Assembly: GCF_002904335.1 (NCBI RefSeq)
Contig: NZ_PPHF01000127.1
Span: forward strand, 1-64,000
Source: Amycolatopsis sp. CA-126428
GTDB taxonomy: Bacteria; Actinomycetota; Actinomycetes; Mycobacteriales; Pseudonocardiaceae
Direction: 5' to 3'
DNA: 64,000 nucleotides
Position numbers and translations under genes: made by a program. Shown here one piece after another: positions 1 through 8,900 of the stretch (within the stretch, counting starts at the first letter, position 1; every line of letters begins with the position of its first letter). Below the pieces are notes generated by a model. The model was not told where the DNA came from and ran no database searches. It saw only the letters and a program-made list of their open reading frames with translations.

Positions 1-292
1 GCGTGCCTTGACAAACCCGACCGGCGGCTGAAGGGAAGGCTGGGATGAGGGGCGGGGGAGGTCTGGTGACGTCGTTGGCCAGCTTGCGCTCCCGGCCGCC
101 GGCCGGACAAGGCCTGTGGACAGCGCCTGCGGAGGCCGCCGGTTTTGTCGGTGCCCTCCGCTAGCGTGGAAATCGGGGGCTGCTCAGCTCGGTCCCGCAC
201 GAACCTTGCCTCCTGCAGGAAGTGCCCCGCCCCTGCGATCACCGGGTGGTCCGACGGCCGGACCGACGTGAGCGGCCCGGCACCCGCCGCGG
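1..292. other. Non-coding left edge
   Basis: I see no convincing gene here. Open frames crossing it have poor codon bias and continue only as antisense shadows of the MarR gene. It may be the far end of a neighbouring intergenic region. Confidence 0.4.
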
Positions 293-709
293 TCAGCCCG
301 AATTGGCCAAGTGGGCCAAGGCCACCCGCAGCAGCTGCCGGGCCTCCGGCGGCAGCCCCGCCAGCTTCCGCTCCTCCACCTCGCGGATCGCGGCCCGGAC
401 CGCCGCGTGCCGGCGGGTTCCCTCCGGTGTCAGGCGGACCACCCGGGCGCGGCGGTCGGCCGGGTCCGGGTCGCGGGCCACCAGGCCCTCCGCTTCGAGC
501 GCGTCGAGCAGGGCGATCAAACGGGTCTTGTCGTAGCGGATCTGCTGGGCCAGCACCAGCTGGCTCGGCGCCGCTCCGGCGGCCAGCGCCGACAGCACGA
601 CGTACTGCCACATCGAGAGACCGTGCCGCTCCAGCACCGGCCGCTCGGCCTCGGCCAGGACGCGGCCCGCCCCGGCGCAGAGGGCTCCGAGATCGTCGTC
701 CTCGTTCAC
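293..709 (-). CDS. MarR-family transcriptional regulator
   Basis: A 138-residue winged-helix regulator. The core shows the usual MarR order: an N-terminal dimerisation helix, a recognition region around QIRYDKTRLIALLDALE and a wing with DPADRRARVVRLTPEG. The length is normal for the family. I chose the GTG at 709 (VNEDDD); the frame is open up to 787, but that would place 26 extra residues across the divergent promoter. The next gene is divergent and encodes an SRPBCC protein, and a perfect 14-bp palindrome lies between them, so autoregulation and control of the neighbour are likely. MarR proteins typically lose DNA binding on contact with a phenolic or hydrophobic ligand; the ligand here is unknown. 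Confidence 0.85.
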   Translation of the reverse strand: MNEDDDLGALCAGAGRVLAEAERPVLERHGLSMWQYVVLSALAAGAAPSQLVLAQQIRYDKTRLIALLDALEAEGLVARDPDPADRRARVVRLTPEGTRRHAAVRAAIREVEERKLAGLPPEARQLLRVALAHLANSG

Positions 710-737
710 CCGCAGAATTTTACGCGTGGACAGATCG

Positions 738-751
738 TACGCAGCTGCGTA
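738..751. promoter_or_regulatory. 14-bp palindrome, probable MarR operator
   Basis: TACGCAGCTGCGTA is a perfect palindrome in the 53-bp divergent spacer between the MarR start (709) and the SRPBCC start (763). Its size and place are what a MarR dimer uses. Assignment to this regulator is inferred from position. Confidence 0.55.
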
Positions 752-762
752 TCGTTTTCCGT

Positions 763-1182
763 ATGACACGCATGAGCTCCACGACACCGGGACGGGCCGA
801 AACCCGCACCATCTCCGTCGCCGCCCCGCCCGCGCGGGTCGTCGAATACCTGGCCGATCCGCGGCACTTCCCCGAGTGGGCGCCGGGGTTCGCCAGCGCG
901 GTCGACCACGACCACGACGACATCTGGCGCGTCCAGACCGAAGGCGGCCCGCAGCGGGTGGCCGTGCGGGTCGCGGCCGACCACGGCGTCGTCGACGTCG
1001 TCAGCGCCGATGCCCCGCACCTCGGCCTGTTCACCCGTGTGGTGCCGAACCTGACCGGCGCCGAGCTGATCTTCAGCCTGTTCTTCCCCGACGGCACCGA
1101 CCCGGCGGCGGTCGACGCGCAGATGGTGGTCGTCGGGGAAGAACTGCGGGCTGTGCGCGATCGCGTCGAGTCCGGACGCTAG
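763..1182 (+). CDS. SRPBCC (START-like) family protein
   Basis: A 139-residue protein with the polyketide-cyclase/START-like signature: RTISVAAPPARVVEYLADPRHFPEWAPGF in the first strand and helix (cut here only by name), then alternating strands and a long C-terminal helix ending AVRDRVESGR. Such proteins form a hydrophobic cavity and act as small-ligand binders or cyclases; no substrate can be read from the sequence. Start is the ATG at 763, with a second ATG three codons in. It is divergent from the MarR gene and probably regulated by it. Its TAG stop interlocks with the TAG stop of the converging glycosidase gene in the tetranucleotide CTAG. Confidence 0.75.
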   Translation: MTRMSSTTPGRAETRTISVAAPPARVVEYLADPRHFPEWAPGFASAVDHDHDDIWRVQTEGGPQRVAVRVAADHGVVDVVSADAPHLGLFTRVVPNLTGAELIFSLFFPDGTDPAAVDAQMVVVGEELRAVRDRVESGR

Positions 1183-3212
1183 CCCGCCGCGCAGAGGACG
1201 CCGTTGAGGGTGAACGCCGCCGGCAGGATGTTCGGCCCGCTGTAGTCGGCCGTGAACCCGACGTCCACCCCCGCCGCCGGCGGGGCCGACGACGAGACCG
1301 TCACCGTCGTGCCGTTCTGGGCCCAGGTGCCGCTCCAGCCGCCGGTGAGCCGCTGCCGCGCGGTCGGCCAGCCGAACGTCAGGGTCCAGTCCCCCACCAC
1401 ACCGGTGCCGGTGACGTGGATGGCGCCGACGAAGCCGCTCGCCCAGTCGGTGGTGTCGGTCAGCCGGACCGTGCAGCTGCTCGCCGCCGGCGCGCCGGTC
1501 GTGAACGTCAACGGCGGGGAGGCCGCGGACACGTTCCCGGCCGTGTCCCGCGCCAGCACGTTGACCGTGTACCGGCTGCCCGGCACGAGGTTCGCGACGT
1601 CGAGCGACGTCCCGGTCGTCTCGCCCCACTGCTCGCTCACCGCGCCCACCTGGCGGTAGACCTCGTACTTCGCGATCGGGTGGGCGCCGGGCGCGGCCGC
1701 GGGCCAGCTGATCTTCGCGGTCCGGTCGGTCGCCGTGCCGGCCGGCTGCCCGGGTGTGCCGGGCCCGCCGGCCCCGGCGGCCGCCGGGTGCAGCACCACG
1801 GTGGTGAGCGAATACGGCGGCAACGTCTGGGCTGTGCTCGTGCCGGTCGTGGCGCTGCTGATCGCCGTCGCGCCGTTGGTGAAGGTGAACACCTGCGGCG
1901 CGGCGGCCGCCGGGGTATAGCCCGCGTAGTCCAGCGTCACCGCCCTGGCCTGGTCGGGGTCCTTGTTGAGCAGCAGCACGGCGAGGTCGCCGTTCGGCCG
2001 ACGGACGGCGTGCGCGCCGACGAGCGGGTCGTCCGCGGCGGCCCGGACGTACTGGTCACCCGGGCGCGCGAAGGTGCTCAGCATCTTCAACCCGTAGTAG
2101 GGCGCGAACGGGGTGTTGAGCGCGGGCTCGCAGGCGCCGTCCTCGAGGCAGGTCGCGCTGGAGAGCAGGCCGGAGTCGCCGTAGTCCGGATAACCGGCCA
2201 CAGTGGACAGTTTCGTCCCGCCGTTGTGCGTGTCCCACCAGTCGACGGTGAACACGCCGTTCTCCAGCAGCGAGCTGTAGGTGTCGGCGGCGAACAGGGC
2301 GCCGGGCTGGGTGTCCATGCCGACCGGCGTGTTGGTTTCGGTCATCGAGATGCCGATCCGGCCGGAGTTCGCGCCCGCGTACCGCGTGATCTGCTCGCGC
2401 GCCAGGTAGATCATGTCGGTGATCTGCTCCGGCTTGGTGAGGGCTTCCGCCGCCGTCGAGCCGCTCGGGTACCAGTGCAGGATGACGAAGTCGATGTGCG
2501 GGCCCGCGATCGAGAGCACGGTCTGGTTCCAGGTGGCCGTGTCCCCGGCGCCGACGATGCCGTCCGGCCAGTTCGCCGGGGTCGTCAGCACGGCCCCGAT
2601 CTTGACGCCCGGGTCGGCGGCCTTCATCGCGTCGGCGTAGGCGACCACGCCGTCGGCGTAGGCGGTGGGGCTCTTGTCCGCGTGGTTGTCGGCTTCCCAG
2701 TTCGCCCCGTAGTGCCCGTTCCCGTAGAGCTCGTTGCCGATTTCCCAGTACTTGACGCCGTAACCCTTGGTCACGTTGGCGTACCGCACCCAGTCCGCGG
2801 CTTCCGCCGGCGTGCCGGTGCCGTAGTTGGCGATGACGATCGGCTGCGCCCCGGCTCTGCGCACACCGCCCATGAAGGTGTCGAAATCGGTGTTCGGCGC
2901 CACGTACCCGCCCGGCGCGGTGTTGTCCTTCCAGTGGTAGATGTCGCCGTAGGAACCACCGGGGTACCGCATGGTGCGGACACCGGCGGCGCCGAACAGG
3001 TCGGCCACCTGGTCGGTGCCCAGCTGGCTGTCCCAGACCGCGTGGTTGATGCCGATCCCGGTGTCCGGCACGGTGGCCAGCCCGGCTCGGGCGTTGACGG
3101 TGACGGTCGCCGTGGGCGTGGTCGCCGCCCCGGCGCTACCGGCCGCCGGCACCGCCGCGGCAAGCACGGCGATCACCGGCCACGCTGCCCAGCGCAGACG
3201 TCGAGCTGTCAT
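1179..3212 (-). CDS. Secreted clan GH-A glycosidase with FN3 and CBM2
   Basis: A 677-residue secreted enzyme. Residues 1-30 are a signal peptide. A TIM-barrel catalytic domain follows (about 35-475), with the probable acid/base Glu161 in EIGNELYGNG and nucleophile Glu292 in SMTETNTP. A fibronectin type III module spans about 484-571 and a C-terminal cellulose-binding CBM2 about 579-677, with a Cys at each end. The catalytic part resembles alpha-L-arabinofuranosidase and related clan-A enzymes (GH51/GH39-like); I cannot fix the family. Start at 3212 is chosen because GAGG lies 9 nt upstream; an ATG at 3221 abuts the same GAGG. A CebR-type operator lies 39 bp upstream, so induction by cello-oligosaccharides is likely. 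CBM2 points to plant cell-wall substrates. Confidence 0.8.
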   Translation of the reverse strand: MTARRLRWAAWPVIAVLAAAVPAAGSAGAATTPTATVTVNARAGLATVPDTGIGINHAVWDSQLGTDQVADLFGAAGVRTMRYPGGSYGDIYHWKDNTAPGGYVAPNTDFDTFMGGVRRAGAQPIVIANYGTGTPAEAADWVRYANVTKGYGVKYWEIGNELYGNGHYGANWEADNHADKSPTAYADGVVAYADAMKAADPGVKIGAVLTTPANWPDGIVGAGDTATWNQTVLSIAGPHIDFVILHWYPSGSTAAEALTKPEQITDMIYLAREQITRYAGANSGRIGISMTETNTPVGMDTQPGALFAADTYSSLLENGVFTVDWWDTHNGGTKLSTVAGYPDYGDSGLLSSATCLEDGACEPALNTPFAPYYGLKMLSTFARPGDQYVRAAADDPLVGAHAVRRPNGDLAVLLLNKDPDQARAVTLDYAGYTPAAAAPQVFTFTNGATAISSATTGTSTAQTLPPYSLTTVVLHPAAAGAGGPGTPGQPAGTATDRTAKISWPAAAPGAHPIAKYEVYRQVGAVSEQWGETTGTSLDVANLVPGSRYTVNVLARDTAGNVSAASPPLTFTTGAPAASSCTVRLTDTTDWASGFVGAIHVTGTGVVGDWTLTFGWPTARQRLTGGWSGTWAQNGTTVTVSSSAPPAAGVDVGFTADYSGPNILPAAFTLNGVLCAAG

Positions 3213-3250
3213 GAAGTCCATCCTCACTTCGTCGGGCACGAACGGATGAC

Positions 3251-3264
3251 TGGGAGCGCTCTCA
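3251..3264. promoter_or_regulatory. CebR-like operator
   Basis: TGGGAGCGCTCTCA differs at one base from the CebR box TGGGAGCGCTCCCA, the operator of the LacI-family cellobiose-responsive repressor of Streptomyces. It lies upstream of the CBM2 glycosidase. No cebR gene is in the window. Confidence 0.65.
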
Positions 3265-3282
3265 GGAGAGAACCACCGGGGA

Positions 3283-3327
3283 AGCCCGAAGTCAACGGAA
3301 GTCGCGGGAGGGCCCGGTCCGCATCGA
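3283..3327 (-). repeat. 45-bp direct repeat, left copy (orphan dnaE2 3' end)
   Basis: Matches 5901-5945 at 44 of 45 positions, same orientation. Read on the minus strand it encodes SMRTGPSRDFR and a stop, which are the last codons of DnaE2, plus 9 nt beyond. The one mismatch is a synonymous third-position change (ACC for ACG). The two copies bracket the NB-ARC gene. Confidence 0.9.
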
Positions 3328-3574
3328 CGGCACCACACCACAGCCCCGGGTCGCGATCGACTCATTCGAAACTCCGAGAGCCGGCCCACCGACCCGCACG
3401 CCCCTCGATCGACGCGGGAGTCATCGATGCGACCCGAAGCCCAAGCCCGATGTAGGTCTCAGGACGCGTGACATCTCCTCAGCCACGTTGAGGGTTTACA
3501 CGTCGGCTCCGCCGTTCGGGGCACATGGGTTGATCCCCACGCCGGTCTGAGCCGTGGCGCGTGATACTGGACCG
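3328..3574. other. Island left flank, non-coding
   Basis: About 250 bp between the left repeat and the NB-ARC start. No gene and no integrase or transposase remnant is visible. It presumably holds the NB-ARC promoter. Confidence 0.4.
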
Positions 3575-5830
3575 ATGCGTCACCATTTCGGCTTGCCGGA
3601 ACCGGACTTCGCCAACACTGTGGCCGGCGATGTGCAAGGAACCGTGGTACAGGCGCACACGGTCCACGGTGGGCTGCATACCCACCATCACCCGGTCCGG
3701 TCCGCGGTCACACTGCCGCACCGGATCGGAGTCGTGCCGCCACGAACCCGGTTCTTCCAGAACCGCTCGGCGCTCCAAGTGCTTACGTCGCCGTCCGAGT
3801 ACGAGAACGGCGTGGCTGTGACTGCAGCCGGTGTGCCACAGATCCGTGTGTTGTCCGGGCTGGGTGGGGTGGGCAAGACCCAGCTCGCCGTGAACTACGC
3901 CGAGCAGTTGTGGTCCGCGAATGAGATCGAGCTACTGGTCTGGGTGACCGCCGGGTCGGTAGACGCCATCGTGTCGGGCTATGCCCGCGCGGCCGCAGCC
4001 TTGACCGGAGTCGACGACTCAGATCCGAAACACAGTGCGGTGCGTTTTCTCGAGTGGCTGGCCAGCACGCCCGTGCGCTGGCTGGTGGTGCTCGACGATC
4101 TCCAGAGCCAAGCTGACCTGGCTGGTTTGTGGCCACCAATCACACAATCCGGTCTCGTCGTGGTGACCACCCGGCGCGCGGACGCGGCACTGCGCGGCAC
4201 CGGGCGGCAACTGATCAAGGTCGGCGAGTTCGCACCGCCCGAAGCCCAGGCTTACCTTGAGGCGTTGCTGGCCGAGCAGCCGGGGTTGGCGGATGACGAA
4301 TCCGCCTTGTTGACGCAGGACCTCGGGTATCTGCCGTTGGCGCTCGCACAGGCGGGTGCGTACATGTGCGATCGGGATCTGACCTGCTCTCGATACCGGG
4401 CCCGACTGGCCGACCGGCAACGTAGCTTGGATTCGCTGTTTCCCGACCGTGATGGGTTGCCGGACGACCACCGGGCTACGGTGGCGGCGACTTGGTCGTT
4501 GTCGATCGAGCAAGCCGACCGGCTGGCACCGGCGGGCGTGGCGCGTCCACTGCTGGAAATCGCCAGCGTGCTGGATGCCAACGGCATCCCCGCTGAGGTG
4601 TTCACCGCACCCCCGGTGCTGGACTTGCTCAGCACGCGTGCCGGGCGGCCAATCGACGAAAATGACGCGTGGGACGGGCTGGGATGCCTGCGACGGCTGA
4701 GCCTGATCACATGGGAACCGAGGGCAGCGTCGCGAGCCGTGCAGGCACACGGGTTGGTGCAGCGTGCCACCCAGGACAGCCTGTCTGTCGACAGCATCGT
4801 GTCGGTGACTTTCACGGCCGCGGACGCGCTGGTCCAGATATGGCCAGAGGTCGAGCGTGACACCGTGCTGAGCCAGGTTCTAAGGGCCAACACCGACGCG
4901 CTCGACGTAGCCGTTGGCGAGCATTTGTGGGGCTCGGGATACCACCCAGTCCTGCTTCGGGCAGGGACCAGTCTGGGCGCAACAGGACAGTTCAAAGAGG
5001 CAATGACATACTTCGGCGCGCACCGTGACGCCGCCGCCCGCCATATGGCCATCGACCATCCTGACGTTCTGACCATCGGCCACAACCTCGCTCGCTGGCG
5101 TGGTGAGGCGGGCGATGCGGCCGGAGCCGTTGCCGTATTCCAGGATGTACTTGTGGACCGACTGCGGGTTCTCGGCCCCGACCACCCTGACACCTTACGT
5201 ACCCGCCACAACCTTGCGTGGTGGCTTGGTGAGGCTGGCGATGCGGCCGCAGCTGTCGCCGCGTTCGAAGACGTGCTTGCGGACCGGCTGCGAGTTCTCG
5301 GCCCCGACCACCCCTGCACCCTGATTACTCGCAACAACCTCGCGTTCTGGCGTGGCCGGGCCGGCGACCCGGCAGGAGCGGTAGTTGCTTTCGACCAACT
5401 ACTCAGCGATCAACTTCGACTCCTTGTTACCGATCATCCTCATTTCCTGACCACGCGTCACAACCTCGCCCGTTGGCGTGGCGAAGCCGGCGACCCCGCA
5501 GGGGCAGCAGCCGCGTTCGACGAGCTACTCGCTGATGACCTGCGTGTCCTTGGGCCTGACCATCCAAGTGTCTTCAAGGCTCGCCACAACCTCGCCTTCT
5601 GGCGTGGCAAAGCCGGCGACCCGGCAGGTGCGGCAGCTGCGTTCGAGAACCTGCTCGCCGATCAACTGCGGGTACTCGGACCCGACCACCCACATACCCT
5701 GAAGGTCCGCAAACAACTTGCACGCTGGCATATGGATGCGAAGCCAGGTGTTGCTGCGGAACTGCCATCGCCGGAAGCGGAGACCGACACCCGATACAGT
5801 TATGATTGCGCACATGTACCAGACGCCTGA
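3575..5830 (+). CDS. NLR-like STAND NTPase (NB-ARC plus TPR)
   Basis: A 751-residue signal-transducing ATPase. Residues 14-32 carry an N..GDVQGTVVQAHTVHGG motif like the amyloid-type signalling motifs at the N-termini of some actinobacterial NLR proteins. The NB-ARC domain has Walker A GLGGVGKT (95-102), Walker B LVVLDDL (170-176), TTR (198-200) and a GLPL-like GYLPLAL (251-257). From about residue 480 come five 42-residue TPR units (LGPDHPxTLxTRHNLAxWRGEAGD) and a partial sixth, visible as a 126-bp DNA period. Such proteins sense a ligand with the repeats and oligomerise through NB-ARC; many act in defence. There is no fused toxin domain and no adjacent effector gene. Codon use is clearly less GC-rich than in neighbours, which suggests transfer. 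Start at ATG 3575 is uncertain; a GTG at 3554 is in frame, and neither has a strong ribosome site. Confidence 0.85.
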   Translation: MRHHFGLPEPDFANTVAGDVQGTVVQAHTVHGGLHTHHHPVRSAVTLPHRIGVVPPRTRFFQNRSALQVLTSPSEYENGVAVTAAGVPQIRVLSGLGGVGKTQLAVNYAEQLWSANEIELLVWVTAGSVDAIVSGYARAAAALTGVDDSDPKHSAVRFLEWLASTPVRWLVVLDDLQSQADLAGLWPPITQSGLVVVTTRRADAALRGTGRQLIKVGEFAPPEAQAYLEALLAEQPGLADDESALLTQDLGYLPLALAQAGAYMCDRDLTCSRYRARLADRQRSLDSLFPDRDGLPDDHRATVAATWSLSIEQADRLAPAGVARPLLEIASVLDANGIPAEVFTAPPVLDLLSTRAGRPIDENDAWDGLGCLRRLSLITWEPRAASRAVQAHGLVQRATQDSLSVDSIVSVTFTAADALVQIWPEVERDTVLSQVLRANTDALDVAVGEHLWGSGYHPVLLRAGTSLGATGQFKEAMTYFGAHRDAAARHMAIDHPDVLTIGHNLARWRGEAGDAAGAVAVFQDVLVDRLRVLGPDHPDTLRTRHNLAWWLGEAGDAAAAVAAFEDVLADRLRVLGPDHPCTLITRNNLAFWRGRAGDPAGAVVAFDQLLSDQLRLLVTDHPHFLTTRHNLARWRGEAGDPAGAAAAFDELLADDLRVLGPDHPSVFKARHNLAFWRGKAGDPAGAAAAFENLLADQLRVLGPDHPHTLKVRKQLARWHMDAKPGVAAELPSPEAETDTRYSYDCAHVPDA

Positions 5831-5900
5831 AGGTACACTAGTGCCACGATCTTTGGAAAAATGCCATTGATTTCGGCACCGTAAAAGCCCGAATACCCGG

Positions 5901-5945
5901 AGCCCGAAGTCAACGGAAGTCGCGGGAGGGCCCCGTCCGCATCGA
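5901..5945 (-). repeat. 45-bp direct repeat, right copy (functional dnaE2 3' end)
   Basis: Partner of 3283-3327. It covers the last 11 codons of dnaE2, the stop at 5910-5912 and 9 nt beyond. The paired arrangement resembles an attachment-site duplication that restores the host gene. Confidence 0.9.
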
Positions 5946-8900
5946 GAGATCGAGGTTTTCGATGCGGTCCGCGACGAGCGTGACGACGCCTTCGGCGGCC
6001 TGCACCTGCCCGCGGACGAGCAGGGCGGCGCTCGTGCGGGCGACCAGCCGCTGCCGCTGCCAGAGGCCCGGCGAGACGAGGACGTTGGCCATGCCCGTCT
6101 CGTCTTCGAGGTTGAGGAACGTGATCCCGCCGGCCGTCGCGGGGCGCTGGCGGTGGGTGACCGCGCCGCCGACCCACACGCGCGTTCCGTCCTCCGTCCG
6201 CATGAGCTCGGCGACGGTGATCGCGCCGCGGCGGTCCAGGAGCGAGCGCAGGTACTCCACCGGGTGGCTGTCCGGGGAGACGCTCGTGGCCCACAGGTCC
6301 GCCGCCGTCACCTCCAGGCGGGTCATCCCCGGCAGCGCGGGCGCGTCGAGGCCCGGGGCGAGGCCGGGCAGGTGCCCGGGCCGGGTCGCCGCGGCCGCGC
6401 CGGCGGCCCACAGGTCCTGACGCCGGTCACCGCCGAAACCGCTGAACGCGCCCGCCGTCGCCAGGGCCTCGGCGACGTTCTTCTTCAGCGGCACCCGGCG
6501 GGTCAGGTCGCCGATGCTCGTGTACGGGCCGTGCGCATCCCGTTCGGCGACGAGGAGATCGGCGACGTCGTCGCCGAGGTGGCGGACCGCGGCGAGGCCG
6601 AGCCGGAGCGCGACGCCGCCGGTGCTGCCGGCGTCCGGTTCGAGGGTGGCGCCGGCGAGGCTGGCGTTGATGTCGGGCTCGCGGATGTGCACGCCGTGCC
6701 GGCGGGCGTCGGCGACCAGGGACTGCGGGCTGTAGAAGCCCATCGGCTGGGCGCGCAGCAGCCCGGCGCAGAACGCGGCCGGGTAGTAGTGCTTGAACCA
6801 CGCCGACGCGTACACCAGCAGCGCGAAGGACATCGAGTGCGCTTCGGGGAAGCCGTACCCGGAAAAGGCGTGGATCTGCTCGAAGATCCGGGTGGCCAGT
6901 TCCCGGTCGAGTCCGTTCGCGGCGCAGCCGGCGAAGAACCGCGCCATCAAGGCCTTCATCTTCGCACTGGACCGCTTGGCGCCCATGGCGCGCCGCAGCT
7001 GGTCGGCCTCGGCGGCGGTGAACGAGGCGACGTCGACCGCCATCTGCATCACCTGCTCCTGGAACAGCGGCACCCCGAGGGTGCGGTCCAGGGACGCGGC
7101 CAGCAGCGGGTGCGCGTGTTCCCACTCCTCGTCACCGCGGCGACGGCGGATGTAGGGGTGCACCGAGCCGCCCTGGATCGGGCCGGGGCGGATGAGGGCG
7201 ACTTCGACGACGAGGTCGTAGAACTTCCGGGGCCGCAACCGCGGCAACGTCGCCAGCTGGGCGCGCGATTCCACCTGGAACACACCGACGGCGTCCGCCG
7301 CGCAGAGCATGTCGTACACCGCCGGGTCGGCGAGGTCCAGCTTCCCGATGTCCACAGTGGACGAATGGTGGTCGGCGACGAGGTCGATCATGTGGTGCAG
7401 CGCCGAAAGCATGCCGAGGCCGAGCAGGTCGAACTTGACCAGCCCGACGGCGGCGCAGTCGTCCTTGTCCCACTGCAGGACGCTGCGGTCCTTCATGGAC
7501 GCCCACTCGACCGGGACCACTTCGGACACCGGCTGCTTCGAGAGCACCATGCCGCCGGAGTGGATGCCGAGGTGGCGCGGGAAGTCCTCGATCCGCGCCG
7601 CCAGGTCGAGGACGTCGTCCGGGATCGCCCCGGCCGCCTGCTGCTTCGTGGCGGCGACCCCGCCCCAGCGATCGACGAGCTTGCCGTAGGCGTCCTGCTG
7701 CCCGGGGCTGTGGCCGAGCGCCTTCGCGGCGTCGCGGATCGCCGAGGGTGCCCGGTAGGTGATGACGTTGGCGACCTGGGCGGCGTGGAACCGGCCGTGC
7801 TTTTCGTAGACGTACTGGATGGCTTCCTCGCGGCGGCCGGACTCGATGTCGACGTCGATGTCCGGCGGCCCGTCCCGCTCCGGCGCGAGGAACCGTTCGA
7901 ACAGCAGGTTCCACTTCACCGGGTCGGCGTGGCAGATCTCCAGCGCGTAGCAGACCGCGGAGTTCGCGGCCGATCCGCGGCCCTGGCAGAGGATGCCGGC
8001 TTCCCGGCAGAACCGGACGATGTCCCAGACGACGAGGAAGTAGCCGGGGAAACCGAGCTTCTCGATGACGGCGAGTTCGTGGTCGAGCTGGGCGTAGGCC
8101 TTCGGGTTGTCGTCCCGCGGCCCGTAGCGCTTCGCCGCGCCCTGCCGGGTCAGCTCGGTCAGGAACGACATCTCGTCGTGCCCGGCCGGGACGGGGAACG
8201 GCGGCAGGTCCGGCGCGACCAGCTGCAGGTCGAACGCCACTTCGACGCCCAGGACGGCGGCCCGGCCGACGGCGCCCGGGTAGCGGCGTTCGAAGCGGCG
8301 CCGCTGCTCCATCCCGGACCGCAGGAACGCCTGCCCCGACGGCGGCCGCCAGCCTTCGAGGTCCTCGGCCGACCGCCGGGCCCGGACCGCGGCGACCGCG
8401 TCCGCCACGACGGCGTCTTCGGGACGGGCGTAGTGCACGTTGCCGGACACGACCGTCGGCAGCCGGAGGTCCTTGGCCAGCGCGGCGAGGAGGTCGTTGG
8501 CGGCGTCGTCGCGGGGCTGCCGGTGGTCGATCAGCTCGACGGCGACGTGCGAGCGCCCGAACCGGTCCACGAGCCGCGCGAGCTCGGCGTGCGCGGCGGC
8601 CGGGCCGCGCTCGGCCAGCGCCCGCCGCACCCCGCCCTTGCGGCAGCCGGTGAGCACGACGACGTGCCCGGCCAGCTCTTCGGCCAGCTCGTCGAAGTCG
8701 TAGACGGGCCGCCCCTTTTCCCCGCCGGCGAGCTGGGCGCGGGAGATGACGCGGCACAGCCGGTGGTAACCGGTCTGCTGCCGGGCGATCACGAGCAGGT
8801 GCGACCCGGCCGGATCGGGCGCCCCGGCCTGCGGCGCGGGCAGCCCGAGCGAGAGTTCGGCCCCGAAGCCGACCCGCACCCCGAGCTCCCGCGCGGCGTC

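Noticed and set aside
145-762. Long plus-strand frame running into the SRPBCC gene
   Set aside because: It is Pro/Arg/Gly-rich, antisense to the MarR gene and passes through the regulatory spacer; only the part from 763 is a real gene.
3328-3574. Search for an integrase or terminal inverted repeats in the NLR island flank
   Set aside because: Nothing recognisable; the direct repeats remain the only mobility signature.
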